64,000 nt of DNA from Acidobacteriota bacterium. Its GTDB lineage: Bacteria > Acidobacteriota > Terriglobia > Acidiferrales > UBA7541. The notes beneath the pieces are model-generated. The model ran no database searches and was not told the DNA's origin. It saw only the letters and a list, made by a program, of their open reading frames with translations. Location: positions 18,355 to 82,354 of the forward strand of contig JABCZK010000019.1 in NCBI GenBank assembly GCA_013289695.1, in the 5' to 3' direction. Positions 7,924 to 17,472 of this stretch are shown here, in pieces; position 1 is the stretch's first letter; each line of letters begins with the position of its first letter. The position numbers were made by a program, and so were the translations under genes.

Positions 7924-9246
7924 ATGAATCGAAGAACAATGCTACTCGTCGCGATCTTCCTCGCCTACCTTGTAGCAGCTGTGTGCACGTCCGCACAGGA
8001 AAAGCTGAATCGGGTCGAGCAAGAGCAGGCGCGCGCGATTCTTCATCAGGTTGAAGAGACGATTGAGAAAAATTACTTCGACCCGACATTCCGCGGTATC
8101 GACCTGCATGCGCGATTCCAAGAGGCCAATAAGAAGCTTAACGATGTTCCAAATCTCGTCGCCGGACTTGGCGTGGTCGTGTCGGCGGTCGAGGGTTTGA
8201 GTGATTCCCACACGATCTTCGTGCCTCCTGCCCGCAACGTAGTTGTCTACAGTGGTTGGCAAATGGAAATGGTAGGTGAGAACTGCATCATTACGGCGGT
8301 CGAGCCGAACTCGGACGCATGGGAAAAGGGGCTTCGGCCCGGCGATCAGGTCCTGAAGATCCAAGGCTACGAACCGAGGCGGTCCACGTTTCGAATCATC
8401 GATCAGCGAATCAATCAGCTGCTGCCGCTAGCGGAATATCGACTGGTAGTCGCCAGCCCCGGCCAGGCCTCCCGCGAAATCATCACCAAAAGCCAGTTGG
8501 TCACTTTGCCGCAAACATCGAACTACTTCCTGGGGGGAGACGGCCAACATCAAATCCGGCGCCTCATTGAGGGTTATCAGCTTTTGACCAGGCCGCGAAC
8601 GAACGAATTAAATGACAAGCTGATGATTTGGAAGATGCCACGCTTCATCCTCCCGAAGTCAGAAATCGACCGTCTCTTCGGAACCGCTCGCAAGCACGAA
8701 GTCTTGATACTCGACCTGCGCGACAACTCCGGCGGCGCAGAGGATGCCTTGCGCTCGATGATAAGCAATGTTTTCGATCACGACATCGTTGTCGGAGACA
8801 TGATCGAACGCAGCGGAAGCGGTCCTCTGCGAATCTCCTCCAGGGGCGATCGAGCATTCGGCGGAAAGCTCATCGTGCTGGTGAACAGCGCCTCAGGTTC
8901 CGCGGCGGAGATTTTCGCACGCGCCGTACAACTCGAAAAACGAGGCACGGTTATCGGGGACACGACCGAAGGAGCCGTTCGCCGCGCAAAAATCTTTCCC
9001 CTGATGTTACAGGGGGCTACGTTCATCGCGTACTCCGTGGAGGTTTCGATTGCCAGGCTGAAAATGCCGGACGGCGGGGAGTTGGAAGGAACGGGCGTGA
9101 CACCTGACGTCAAGGTCATTCCATCACCGTCCGACCTCGCTGAAGGGCGTGATCCTGTTCTCGCGATTGCCGCACAGCTAGCTGGCGCTCCACTGTCGGG
9201 CGAACAAGCCGGCAAGCTGTTTCCCGTCGTGTGGGCGACTCACTGA
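7924..9246 (+). CDS. S41-family peptidase with PDZ domain, secreted (440 aa)
   Basis: The ATG at 7924 (AAAGG upstream) precedes a signal peptide (MNRRTMLLVAIFLAYLVAAV). A helical N-terminal part is followed by a PDZ-like domain around residues 95-180 (ITAVEPNSDAWEKGLRPGD) and a tail-specific-protease core with LDLRDNSGG and NSASGSAAEIFARAVQ, the serine nucleophile lying at Ser322/Ser324. The segment where Ctp proteases hold their catalytic lysine reads IGDTTEGAVRRAK, closer to the GEPTAGA pattern of the IRBP-like S41 branch, so a Ser/Lys dyad is not assured. It is probably periplasmic. A GTG-initiated extension from 7867 is not needed. Confidence 0.85.
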   Translation: MNRRTMLLVAIFLAYLVAAVCTSAQEKLNRVEQEQARAILHQVEETIEKNYFDPTFRGIDLHARFQEANKKLNDVPNLVAGLGVVVSAVEGLSDSHTIFVPPARNVVVYSGWQMEMVGENCIITAVEPNSDAWEKGLRPGDQVLKIQGYEPRRSTFRIIDQRINQLLPLAEYRLVVASPGQASREIITKSQLVTLPQTSNYFLGGDGQHQIRRLIEGYQLLTRPRTNELNDKLMIWKMPRFILPKSEIDRLFGTARKHEVLILDLRDNSGGAEDALRSMISNVFDHDIVVGDMIERSGSGPLRISSRGDRAFGGKLIVLVNSASGSAAEIFARAVQLEKRGTVIGDTTEGAVRRAKIFPLMLQGATFIAYSVEVSIARLKMPDGGELEGTGVTPDVKVIPSPSDLAEGRDPVLAIAAQLAGAPLSGEQAGKLFPVVWATH

Positions 9247-9342
9247 CGGCGGATGGCGCACCCTTCGGGTGGAGGCTGTGAAAAAACCAATTTGCCTCGT
9301 TTTACGCGCATTTTTTGTACCAGGAAAACGTCTAGCCGAGTT

Positions 9343-9381
9343 CCCCATCCTTCGCGCCTTTGTTTCATGCGAAGGGTGGGG
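9343..9381. repeat. 13-bp inverted repeat, possible terminator or dispersed palindrome
   Basis: Left arm CCCCATCCTTCGC (9343-9355) pairs with right arm GCGAAGGGTGGGG (9369-9381) with one G-T type mismatch and a 13-base loop. It follows the S41 peptidase by about 100 bases and could end its transcript, though no T-run follows. The wording also resembles palindromes scattered between genes in Acidobacteriota genomes; that link is from memory. Confidence 0.5.
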
Positions 9382-9535
9382 GTTTAGATGCACGTTGCGA
9401 CAACCGTTCCGTCGAACTCCTACCTCGCGTGCTGGCCCGACGCTGCAGACGTTCTCCGCCTGGGCGGCGCTTCGATCCCGCGCTGCCGGATCGCAGGATG
9501 CATCGCGCTGCAGCCCGATTCACAAAACCTGTACC

Positions 9536-9591
9536 AAACCTGTCCGTCGCAGCTGCTACAGGTTTAGCGCGATTTCGGACAGGTAGTACTG
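9536..9591. repeat. Inverted repeat ACCTGTCCG / CGGACAGGT with inner AAACCTGT / ACAGGTTT
   Basis: Around 9536-9546 the words AAACCTGT and CCTGTCCG overlap. Their complements ACAGGTTT (about 9559) and CGGACAGGT (about 9583) follow in the order that would let two alternative hairpins form. AAACCTGTACC also precedes as a direct partial copy. No gene starts close by. Confidence 0.45.
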
Positions 9592-9830
9592 GTTCTAGAC
9601 CAATTCTGTTCCATCGCACAGCTGTTTCCGCTGCGGCTTCGCGCTCCATTCGATCGCAAACTAAAATATGAAACTGTATACAAAATCGCCTCGCGCCAGC
9701 TGTCCCCGCAACGCGGGACTGCCGCGATTTCCATTTCCTCGCTCCACGCGGTCCGGCAAAACCTAATCGGTGGTGAGCGAAATATTAAAAACGGCTGCAA
9801 ATGACTGAATACAAACAACAGCGACCCATT

Positions 9831-11318
9831 CTAAGCGGTGGTGTTCTTGGCGTTTTCCGGGTTACGCGGCGAAACAGCGCGAAACAAAAAATACACGGGC
9901 AGACCGCTGGCGATCAGCACCAGCCCCGGCAGAGTCGTCGCAGCACGATAGCGAAGCAGGACGACGAGAATTACGCTGGCGCCGACGATGTACAGCGCCG
10001 GCACCACGGGATAACCAAACGTCTTGTACGGCCGCTCCGCCAACGGCTTGGTTCGACGCAACCGAAAAATTCCAATGATCGTCAAAATGTAAAAAATCAG
10101 AACGGCGGAGACCACATAGTCCAGCAGATTGCTATAAAGGTTGCCATATTTTCCGCTGAGGGGATCGTAGGTACGCGGCAGAACCAGAAACGCGGCCCAC
10201 ACGCCTTGCACCAGCAACGCGATGCCGGGAACTCCGGCGCGATTCAGAATTCCGGTGCGCTGGAAGAACAGCCCATCGCGCGCCATGGCGTAATAGGCGC
10301 GAGAACCCGTGAGCAACATGCCGTTGATGCAGCCGAAAGTGGAAACCATGATGGCCAGAGCCATGAGCGTAACGCCCAGTCCGGGAAAGACGGCTTGCAA
10401 AGTGGCCGTCGCGACGCGATCGGATTCGGCGTGCTGGATCGCGTTGAGCGGAAGCGTGAAAAGATAAGCGAGATTCACCAGCAGGTACAATCCAATCACC
10501 ATGCCGGTGCCGAGCGCGAGCGAAAGCGGAATGTTGCGCCGCGGATTTTTCACTTCGCCGGCCGTGAACGTGATGTTGTTCCAGGCATCCGCGGCAAAAA
10601 GCGAGCCGACCTGCGAAACGCACAGCGCGACGAAAAGTCCGAAGCCAGTGGCGGCGCTGATTCCAGAGGCGATCGGCACGTATCCGCTGCGCGACCACAT
10701 CGCGCTGAAGTTCGCATGAATCGCCGCGGTGTTGCGTCCAAACAGAATGCCCGCAACGATCAGCCCGGCCAGCGACGCGATCTTGCAGGTGGTGAAAACG
10801 TTTTGGATTGCCTTGCCGTAGTTCAGCCCGCGCGTGTTGCTCCATGTGAGCAGCAGAATCACCAGCACCGCAACCAGTTGCGCGGTCGAAAGTGAAATCG
10901 CGTAGCCAGAGGAGATGTGCAATGGCTCGATCAGGTAGTGAGATTCGCTCACGGTCGGCCACAACACGCCGAGAAACCGCGCGAAGCCAATCGCCACAGC
11001 CGCAACGGTTCCGGTTTGAATGATGAGGAACAGCGTCCAGCCGTACAGGAATCCCAGAGTCGGCGAAAACGATTCCCGCAGATACACATACTGGCCGCCC
11101 GCGTGCGGCATCATGGATGCCAGTTCGCCGTAGGAGAGCGCCGCGGTGATGGTGAGGACGCCGGCGATAACCCACGAGAGCAACAGCCAGCCGGAACTGC
11201 CGAGCTGCCTGGACATTTCGGCGGAGACGATGAAAATGGCCGAGCCGATCATGGACCCGGCCACGATCATAGTGCTGTCAAACAAGCCGAGGCCGCGACT
11301 GAAACCGCGCGCGCTCAC
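9831..11318 (-). CDS. APC-family amino acid permease (paralogue of the one at 28.5 kb)
   Basis: At 495 residues with about 12 hydrophobic segments this is an inner-membrane amino acid/polyamine/organocation transporter. The first helix carries IVAGSMIGSAIFIVSAEMSR, containing the unwound Gly-rich substrate loop of the family. Later signatures include NTRGLNYGKAIQNVFT and VKNPRRNIPLSLALGTG. It shares these words and its length with the permease at 28506-30062, so the two are paralogues. The start is a GTG with AGGA very close by, so the exact N-terminus is uncertain. Substrate unknown. It lies 150 bases downstream of the HD-GYP gene. Confidence 0.88.
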   Translation of the reverse strand: MSARGFSRGLGLFDSTMIVAGSMIGSAIFIVSAEMSRQLGSSGWLLLSWVIAGVLTITAALSYGELASMMPHAGGQYVYLRESFSPTLGFLYGWTLFLIIQTGTVAAVAIGFARFLGVLWPTVSESHYLIEPLHISSGYAISLSTAQLVAVLVILLLTWSNTRGLNYGKAIQNVFTTCKIASLAGLIVAGILFGRNTAAIHANFSAMWSRSGYVPIASGISAATGFGLFVALCVSQVGSLFAADAWNNITFTAGEVKNPRRNIPLSLALGTGMVIGLYLLVNLAYLFTLPLNAIQHAESDRVATATLQAVFPGLGVTLMALAIMVSTFGCINGMLLTGSRAYYAMARDGLFFQRTGILNRAGVPGIALLVQGVWAAFLVLPRTYDPLSGKYGNLYSNLLDYVVSAVLIFYILTIIGIFRLRRTKPLAERPYKTFGYPVVPALYIVGASVILVVLLRYRAATTLPGLVLIASGLPVYFLFRAVSPRNPENAKNTTA

Positions 11319-11468
11319 TTCCTGAAGATCGGCCGGAGCTTTGGCATCAGACGTAAGATTTCTCCCGTGGCGAAAACGGATGATACCACCGCGGTAGTGT
11401 AGTGAACGCAGAAGTCGATTGGTCTGTTGCTTTGCGGTTACGTTTGCGGATGCTTGGCGCGCGGGGTG

Positions 11469-12251
11469 TTAGAGGGCGGTCGAGACCGCGGTGCCGGCGG
11501 CGGCAAACACGGAGGCCATTTCGGCTCGCGCGAGCGGGAGGAAGCGTTCGACGACGCGGGCATCGAACTGCGTGCCGCTCGCCTGCAACAGGCGACGTTC
11601 GGCTTCCTCGAACGGCAGGCCCTGGCGGTAGGGCCGCGAGGAAACCATCGCATCGAAGGCGTCAATCACGGAGACGATGCGCGAGCCAATCGGAATTTCC
11701 TCGCCTTGCAACCCGCCGGGATAGCCTTTGCCGTCGTAACTTTCGTGGTGGTGAAGAATGATTAAGCTGGCGCGCTCCATTCCCGGAACCTGGCGCAGCA
11801 CAGCCCAGCCGTACTCGGGATGCTTCTTCATCAGCTCGTATTCTTCAGCAGTCAGTTTTGCTGGTTTGTTCAAGATGGCATCGGAGATGCCGATTTTTCC
11901 GATGTCGTGCAGCAGCGCCGCAACTTCGATGTCGCCCAAATAGCTTTGCTCCAGGCCAAGCTCGCCTGCAACGTGCAGCGCCCATTCCGCCAGGCGCGTG
12001 CTGTGTACTCCTGTATTCAAATCCTTCAAGTCCAGCAGTTGATTGAACGCGCAGATCAAAGAGCTGCGCAACGCGCCAATCTGTTCTTCCATTTGCTTTA
12101 CGTGAACACCGGCAGAAACCCACGGCATGGCGGTTTTCGGAGCGGCGCCTCCGGAAAATATGGCGCGCTCGGCGGCTTCACCGATTCGTGGAACCGGATT
12201 GAAGCCGCCGCTCGCTAGTTGCATGTCGTTCGCTGGCGTTGCCATTTGCAT
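11469..12251 (-). CDS. HD-GYP domain protein (c-di-GMP phosphodiesterase type)
   Basis: The 260 residues have a variable 60-residue head, then an HD-GYP domain with LLHDIGKIGISDAILNKPAK and HHHESYDGKGYPGGL, plus DAFDAMVSSRPYR. All core metal ligands of the HD motif and the GYP triad are present, so it should be able to hydrolyse cyclic di-GMP; activity is inferred from motifs. There is no receiver domain. Its ATG lies only 9 bases after the stop of the subtilisin-like protease gene, so the two are very likely on one transcript, linking second-messenger turnover to that cluster. Confidence 0.88.
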   Translation of the reverse strand: MQMATPANDMQLASGGFNPVPRIGEAAERAIFSGGAAPKTAMPWVSAGVHVKQMEEQIGALRSSLICAFNQLLDLKDLNTGVHSTRLAEWALHVAGELGLEQSYLGDIEVAALLHDIGKIGISDAILNKPAKLTAEEYELMKKHPEYGWAVLRQVPGMERASLIILHHHESYDGKGYPGGLQGEEIPIGSRIVSVIDAFDAMVSSRPYRQGLPFEEAERRLLQASGTQFDARVVERFLPLARAEMASVFAAAGTAVSTAL

Positions 12252-12260
12252 TATTTCATT

Positions 12261-13640
12261 CTACTGGAGCAAGCCCTGGATGGGATTGTAGGCCGATAAA
12301 GATCCGTAGACATCCAGCCGTCCGTTGCCCATGTTCAGGCCGATCCATTTCGCGTGAGCAATGGCCCACGACGCTTGATTCTGGCTGGTTGTGGATTGCA
12401 TGTTCACGAGCAAGGACGCGGTTCCGGCGACCATCGGCGAGCTGAATGACGTGCCCCATCCCGCGGCATACGTCGCGAAAGGATACGTGGTGATGACGCC
12501 TTCGCCGGGCGCGGCGACCCACACGATCTGATTGCCGTAATTCGAGAACGTGGAACGCTGGTCTTGATTGTTTGTCGAGGCCACGCCCATCACATTCTGC
12601 AATCCGGCCGGATAAACCATCTCCTGCTTGCCGTCGTTGCCGGAGGAAGCCGCAAGAATCACATTGTTGCTGTTGGCATAGTTGATCGCGGTGCCTAATT
12701 CGGTCGAACTCGTCGTCAAGTCGAAGCTCATGTTGATGACATTCGCGTGGTTCTGCACGGCGTAGTAAATCGCCGCGAGGATGTTCGAGAGCGATCCGTT
12801 TCCGTTCGCGCTGAAGGATTTCAGCGGCAGTAGTTTCGCGGTCGGCGCGACCAGGTGAATCACGCCCATCACCATGGTGCCGTGTCCGAACGCCGCGTAC
12901 TGAGATCCATCCAGCATCGCGGCCGTGTGCTGATCGAGCATCGCCGCGGTGTGTTGGTTTACGTAGGCCGCAGCGCAAGTCTCACAGGGCGGCGGAGCGG
13001 ACATAGATATATCGTTCAGTTCCGATCCGCCCGGCTGGTTCCGCGTAAAGTCATAACCGGCAAGCAGCACACCCTGCAGTGCTGGATGGTTGGGATCCAC
13101 GCCCGTGTCTATGTCCGCAACTATTCCTGCGCCGCTCACATTGAAAACGCTGTGTGCTTGAGCAACGCGAATAATTTGGGCCGCGGGCTGATTCACATAT
13201 CCGTGTGTAACCGAAGTCCCGTAGTAGTTGACCGGAATGGTGTCCCACAAACCCTGCGGGGCGGTGGACGCAGTGGTCTGGTTATTTTCGTTCGGTGGAA
13301 TCATGAGACTCTGGTCGGGTTCGGCATCGAGAATTCCGGTTACCAGTTTCAGCACGTCCGCGAGCAGTTGCGCCAGCAAACCCTGCGCCGGCCGCACCAG
13401 AAATAGCTGCCCAACGTTTCCGTCCAGATTGCCCACGACGGTGCAGCCGTTGGATGAGCAAGCGTTCTGCAGTCCCGCTCGGCCCAGAGTTGTCCGGACG
13501 ATCACTCCCTGTTGCTGATTCTGACCGGTCAGCACCTGGCTGACGGTATTGAGCAGGCCGCCCAAGAGTCCTTGCGCCCTAGCTGGCTGGCCCCAGCATC
13601 CCAGCGTTAGAAGTATAGAAAGTCCGATTAGACGCCTCAT
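12261..13640 (-). CDS. Subtilisin-like serine protease (S8), secreted
   Basis: The ATG at 13640 with AAGGAG upstream opens a signal peptide (MRRLIGLSILLTLGCWGQPA, cut near ARA). After a pro-region of about 140 residues comes an S8 domain with the triad Asp178 (ADIDTGVDPNHP), His253 (FGHGTMVMGVIH) and Ser398 (GTSFSSPMVAG), all intact. Near residues 228-245, between Asp and His, the octapeptide QHTAAMLD occurs twice in a row. Expected to act outside the cytoplasm on peptides or proteins. It follows the anti-sigma-like gene and is followed 9 bases later by the HD-GYP gene. Frame extension to 13835 is spurious. Confidence 0.9.
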   Translation of the reverse strand: MRRLIGLSILLTLGCWGQPARAQGLLGGLLNTVSQVLTGQNQQQGVIVRTTLGRAGLQNACSSNGCTVVGNLDGNVGQLFLVRPAQGLLAQLLADVLKLVTGILDAEPDQSLMIPPNENNQTTASTAPQGLWDTIPVNYYGTSVTHGYVNQPAAQIIRVAQAHSVFNVSGAGIVADIDTGVDPNHPALQGVLLAGYDFTRNQPGGSELNDISMSAPPPCETCAAAYVNQHTAAMLDQHTAAMLDGSQYAAFGHGTMVMGVIHLVAPTAKLLPLKSFSANGNGSLSNILAAIYYAVQNHANVINMSFDLTTSSTELGTAINYANSNNVILAASSGNDGKQEMVYPAGLQNVMGVASTNNQDQRSTFSNYGNQIVWVAAPGEGVITTYPFATYAAGWGTSFSSPMVAGTASLLVNMQSTTSQNQASWAIAHAKWIGLNMGNGRLDVYGSLSAYNPIQGLLQ

Positions 13641-13767
13641 GATTCGCCGTGCTCCTTTTAAGTGTCGCCCAGTAGCCGATGTGCCGTGAAGCTGTCGCTC
13701 TTGTATCTTGGTACGGGCGACCAACCTCGAACAATGGTACAAGCGGCTACTTTCCGCACTCACCGCG

Positions 13768-14475
13768 TCAATCTTTAGTTCTAGTACCCTTTTTCTTGAT
13801 TCCGGATGTCTTTCTAATGCTTTTATTTTCAGCAATGTGCGTGGAAATCTCTGCCGGGTTGATCACTGGTTCGACCAGCTGGAGACTTACCTCTCTCCCC
13901 GCGGGCAGCCTTACCACTAGCCGAAAACTCTCTTTCAGTTCGCACTCAATCTGGAACTCGCCGAAGTCGCTTGTGACCGATTCGGCCAGTATCTTTCGTC
14001 CCTTCAATAAGGTAATCGGCACCGCCGCCAAGCGCTCGTCAGGGTCGGCTGCGTTGAGCACCTGGCCGATCAGAACCACTTTTTCGGAGTCGTTCTGTGG
14101 CTCGATTCGGACATCAATCCGGTAGTCACCTGCACCGTAAAGCAACTGCTGTGAGGCGCTTGCGGCCGATCGCACTCCGGCCAATAAAGGACCGCGAAGG
14201 CTATCGAACAGCAGCGACGCTACCTCCGACTTCGCGTGCCGCAACTGGCCAGCCGACCGGTTAGCGAATGTGGCATTCACCGTCCGCACGGCGCCTGCCG
14301 ACGGCGAATAGGCCGACTCGCGCCGCGCAACTTGCTGCAAACGCTGCCACATGCCCAACTCTTTCGAGCATGTTGTGCAACCGGTCTGTAGATGGCTTTG
14401 CATCTCGATCTTTTCGTCCTCGCCAATCACGTTCCGTGCAAAATCAACCCACTTTTCCAACGAATAGTGTCGCAT
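13768..14475 (-). CDS. Zinc-finger anti-sigma-like protein (235 aa)
   Basis: The N-terminus has His28 (HLQTGCTTC), Cys33 and Cys36, resembling the zinc-binding end of zf-HC2 anti-sigma factors but with four rather than three residues between His and the first Cys. There is no clear membrane helix. The C-terminal half (about residues 120-215) looks beta-rich, with IDVRIEPQNDSEKVVLIGQV and GEFQIECELKESFRLVVRLP, like a carboxypeptidase-regulatory or SpaA-type sandwich. It probably controls the sigma factor two genes upstream; this is inferred from the finger and the neighbourhood. ATG at 14475 with AGGGGGA upstream. Confidence 0.72.
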   Translation of the reverse strand: MRHYSLEKWVDFARNVIGEDEKIEMQSHLQTGCTTCSKELGMWQRLQQVARRESAYSPSAGAVRTVNATFANRSAGQLRHAKSEVASLLFDSLRGPLLAGVRSAASASQQLLYGAGDYRIDVRIEPQNDSEKVVLIGQVLNAADPDERLAAVPITLLKGRKILAESVTSDFGEFQIECELKESFRLVVRLPAGREVSLQLVEPVINPAEISTHIAENKSIRKTSGIKKKGTRTKD

Positions 14476-14604
14476 CCCATTCCCCCTAAATTGATATCCC
14501 TACCTTGCCCAAAGAACTGCCCCGCCACCCAATAGCGCCTTCAACTCATAAGGGTGGGCACCTGCTGAAAAAATATAGGGGCATCGAAAAAAAATAGCGT
14601 GACG

Positions 14605-17472
14605 TCAGACGGGGGAAACCTTGCCAATCAGCGTGAAGGGGGCCCAGTGATAGGGATGGGGGTAGCGTGCGCGCAATGCAATCATCGCGCTCCGCAGAGC
14701 GGCGGCGTTGCCAGCCCCGTCCTGGAGGCGCCGGTAGAAAATAGCCATAAAATCCGCGGTGCTCTGGTCGTGAACGTCCCACAGAGTCAAGAGCAGCGAG
14801 TGTGCTCCGGCATAAAGAAGTCCGCGTATCAGGCCGAGCAGTTCGTCTCCGGGAGTAACTACGTTCCATCCCGTCGCGCATCCGCTCAACGTCACCAGTT
14901 CAGCATTCAACTTGAGCTGGTAGAGGTCGTAGAGATTCAGGTACGCGTCGCCCAATCGAATCCCGGAAAACATTGGATTGTCCTGCCGGAATTTGCCATG
15001 CGTCGCGATATGAATCAGCCTGCTTTGCAACCCTTTCTCGCGCAACTCCTGCTCGTTGGCTTGCGCGCCCAACAACAATTCCGAATCAGGCACGATCTCC
15101 GCAACCGCGCGAACTTCCTCCAGGATCAGCGGCGCGCGCGCATCGGGAATCCCCAGAACAAGAGACCGACCGCTGGTGTGCGCCGGCTTTTCCTGGCAGT
15201 GCGCAAAAATACTGGCGCTCGGCGCATAAGAAATTGTGAAGGAATCGATCAGGTATCCCGTATCGTCCATCAAAGCGTGGAACGGAAGATAGTGCAGTAC
15301 GCCGTGCGGCACGATGATCAGGTGTCGCGCGGAAATGTGCGCGCGAACCGGCGCGAACACTTCTTCGTGAAGCTGGCGCAAGTGTGCTTGCACGACGCCC
15401 AACATTGATTTTTCAAACGTCCGCGCATAGTCCGCGCCCAGCTTGAATTTCGATATTTGGAAATGCAGCACGCGCAGCAGGTTGATCACCCGCGACAGCG
15501 GCGTCAGCGGTACGATTTTCAATCCTTCGTGCGTCACCACGGCGGCAATGAACTGATCCTTCAGGCTGAAATACTCGACCAGCGCAGCATCCGGCGGCAT
15601 GCTGGCGCGAATCGTGGCCAGCGATCTGATTGCCGGTCCGTGGCTTGCGCTTTCCGATTGCGGCATTTCCCGCAGCACGTGCAGCAGCTCGTTTTCGTGC
15701 GCCAGAGCCTCTTTCTGGAGCTTTTCGATGCGCTCGGGCGACGGCTCTTCCGCGCGCAACTGCTCAATTTCGATGCGCCGGTAATACCAGTTGAGCTCCT
15801 CGCGCTTTTCGCGGATGCGGCGCACCAGGTCGCTCTGTCCCGCGTCAGCCGGCCTGATTGCCGGACCGGAGCGCATCAGAAGTTCCGCCAGGCTGCGCGA
15901 CTTGGCCATTTCGATATAACCGAACGACTCCTCCGCCCCATCCGGCCTTTCCGCGCGAATCAGGCAAAGCTCGACCAGGCTCTCGTAAACCTCCAGCCGA
16001 TTTTTCATGAACGCGATTTTTAGTTCTTCGCCGTGCAAGCTGCTGCGCAGCGTTTCCAAGGATTCTCGCGCCTTCTGGCAGGAATCGTAAGCGCCGGAAA
16101 GGTCGCCGGAAGCCTGCTGAATCTGCCCCAGCAGGAAATGCGCCTGATAGTGGAGCACGGGAGCTTCCAAACGCGCGAGGCGTTCGATCGCGCGAGACGA
16201 CTCCGCATGTGCGGCCTCCAGCTCGCCGGTTCGCAGAGAGAGCCGAGCGAGCAGCAAGTGGCAAAGGACGGCCTTGCTGGGCAGGAAGGAGCCATCAAAA
16301 AATGTAGCCGCGCCCGCACAGAGCCGTCGCGCTTCAAACAAGCGGCCTTCGTTGTAAAGAACCACGGCTTGGTACAAATCCATCAGCCACGGCCACACCA
16401 GATTTTTCTCGTTGACAAATTTCGCCCGCGCCTGCGCAAACAATTCCAGCGAACCCAGCGCCTTTCCCATCTGGCTGGAAGCCATCGCTTCATAAGCCTG
16501 GCACTTCGCTTCCTCGTAACCCATGCCCAGCTTCTGGAAACGCAGATAGCCTTCGTGCGCCGATTCCTTCGCTTCACTGCTCAGATTCAATTCCAGATAG
16601 ATTTCCGAGAGATCCAGATAGCAGAGCGCCAGCACGTGCGCGTCCCCATTTTTCTCGCACTCCTCGCGCGTGGCACGCAGCATCTCGATTGCCCGGCTGT
16701 ATTCGCCGCGCAGATAATAAAGGTAGGCAATGTTGTAATCGCTTTGCGTCACCAGCAGCGTCATGCCGTGGCTAAGGCACATTTCCCGGGCGCGCTGGTA
16801 AGTCGCGAGCGCGCGCGGAAAATCATTCAGTGTAATCAGGCACACCGCCATGTTGTAGAGCGCCACCGCCAGCCCTTCGGAATCGCGAAAAGGCAGCAGC
16901 ATCTCATAGGCGCGTTCGTAGCACGCCAGTCCTTCCTCGAAACGGTCCTGCCGGTGGTAAATATTCCCAAGATTGATCTCCACGTGCGCCCAGCGTTTGT
17001 CGTCGCCCAATTGCCGGAAGATATTCTTGGCGTCTTCCGCGGCTGTGAATGCCTGGTCGTATTTTCCCAGCAGGATAAAAGGCTGAATGGACGGAATCAG
17101 TGTGCGCGCTTCTTCCTCCGCGTTGCCAATGTCGCGAAAGATGTGCAAAGCGTCGGCATGAAAATCCAGCGCCTGCTGATTCTCTCCCAGCATGTAAAGA
17201 GCGTTGGCTTTCGAGCGCAAACTGCGCCCCAGCGCCGCTCGATTGCGCAAGCGTCGCGCGATCGCCACGCTCGCTTCCGCCAAATAAAGCGCCGCGCGAG
17301 CGTTTTCGCGCAATTTGCCGCGCACCACTTCATTTAGTTGCTGCACCACGCGGTCGTTCAGCAGCCGCGGATGGGCCGCAATGAATTTGTTGCGGCTGGA
17401 TTCTGTCGCGAGATTCGCCAGCTCGCGCAGCAGCTTCTCGGAAAGAGGGTGTTTCTTGGTTTCCGGCTTCAC
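14605..17472 (-). CDS. TPR-CHAT protein (caspase-like protease domain behind tetratricopeptide repeats)
   Basis: About 955 residues. Residues 20-560 are a long helical array of tetratricopeptide repeats (for example LGNIYHRQDRFEEGLACYER and YLRGEYSRAIEMLRATREE), then a coiled-coil linker, then a C-terminal CHAT domain. The caspase-like dyad is visible as His825 (IHIATHGKF) and Cys865 (VTLSGCATGW), so the protease is probably active. In other bacteria TPR-CHAT proteins act as proteolytic effectors, as with the CHAT protease of type III-E CRISPR systems. The GTG start at 17472 overlaps the sigma-factor stop by four bases (GTGA) with AGGA six bases upstream; an alternative GTG at 17517 would add 15 residues. 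Cytoplasmic, with no signal peptide. Confidence 0.88.
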   Translation of the reverse strand: MKPETKKHPLSEKLLRELANLATESSRNKFIAAHPRLLNDRVVQQLNEVVRGKLRENARAALYLAEASVAIARRLRNRAALGRSLRSKANALYMLGENQQALDFHADALHIFRDIGNAEEEARTLIPSIQPFILLGKYDQAFTAAEDAKNIFRQLGDDKRWAHVEINLGNIYHRQDRFEEGLACYERAYEMLLPFRDSEGLAVALYNMAVCLITLNDFPRALATYQRAREMCLSHGMTLLVTQSDYNIAYLYYLRGEYSRAIEMLRATREECEKNGDAHVLALCYLDLSEIYLELNLSSEAKESAHEGYLRFQKLGMGYEEAKCQAYEAMASSQMGKALGSLELFAQARAKFVNEKNLVWPWLMDLYQAVVLYNEGRLFEARRLCAGAATFFDGSFLPSKAVLCHLLLARLSLRTGELEAAHAESSRAIERLARLEAPVLHYQAHFLLGQIQQASGDLSGAYDSCQKARESLETLRSSLHGEELKIAFMKNRLEVYESLVELCLIRAERPDGAEESFGYIEMAKSRSLAELLMRSGPAIRPADAGQSDLVRRIREKREELNWYYRRIEIEQLRAEEPSPERIEKLQKEALAHENELLHVLREMPQSESASHGPAIRSLATIRASMPPDAALVEYFSLKDQFIAAVVTHEGLKIVPLTPLSRVINLLRVLHFQISKFKLGADYARTFEKSMLGVVQAHLRQLHEEVFAPVRAHISARHLIIVPHGVLHYLPFHALMDDTGYLIDSFTISYAPSASIFAHCQEKPAHTSGRSLVLGIPDARAPLILEEVRAVAEIVPDSELLLGAQANEQELREKGLQSRLIHIATHGKFRQDNPMFSGIRLGDAYLNLYDLYQLKLNAELVTLSGCATGWNVVTPGDELLGLIRGLLYAGAHSLLLTLWDVHDQSTADFMAIFYRRLQDGAGNAAALRSAMIALRARYPHPYHWAPFTLIGKVSPV

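Larger units (their letters stand above)
9247..9830. other. Non-coding interval with two long inverted repeats
   Basis: No convincing gene on either strand. It holds a hairpin at 9343-9381 and a second set of inverted words at 9536-9591. Short frames on both strands have no ribosome binding sites and no family character. Confidence 0.6.

Noticed and set aside
16033..17337. 434-codon plus-strand frame opposite the TPR-CHAT gene
   Set aside because: It is antisense to a well-conserved protein. Its composition (Arg, Gln, His-rich) is that of a shadow frame in GC-rich DNA, and there is no ribosome binding site.
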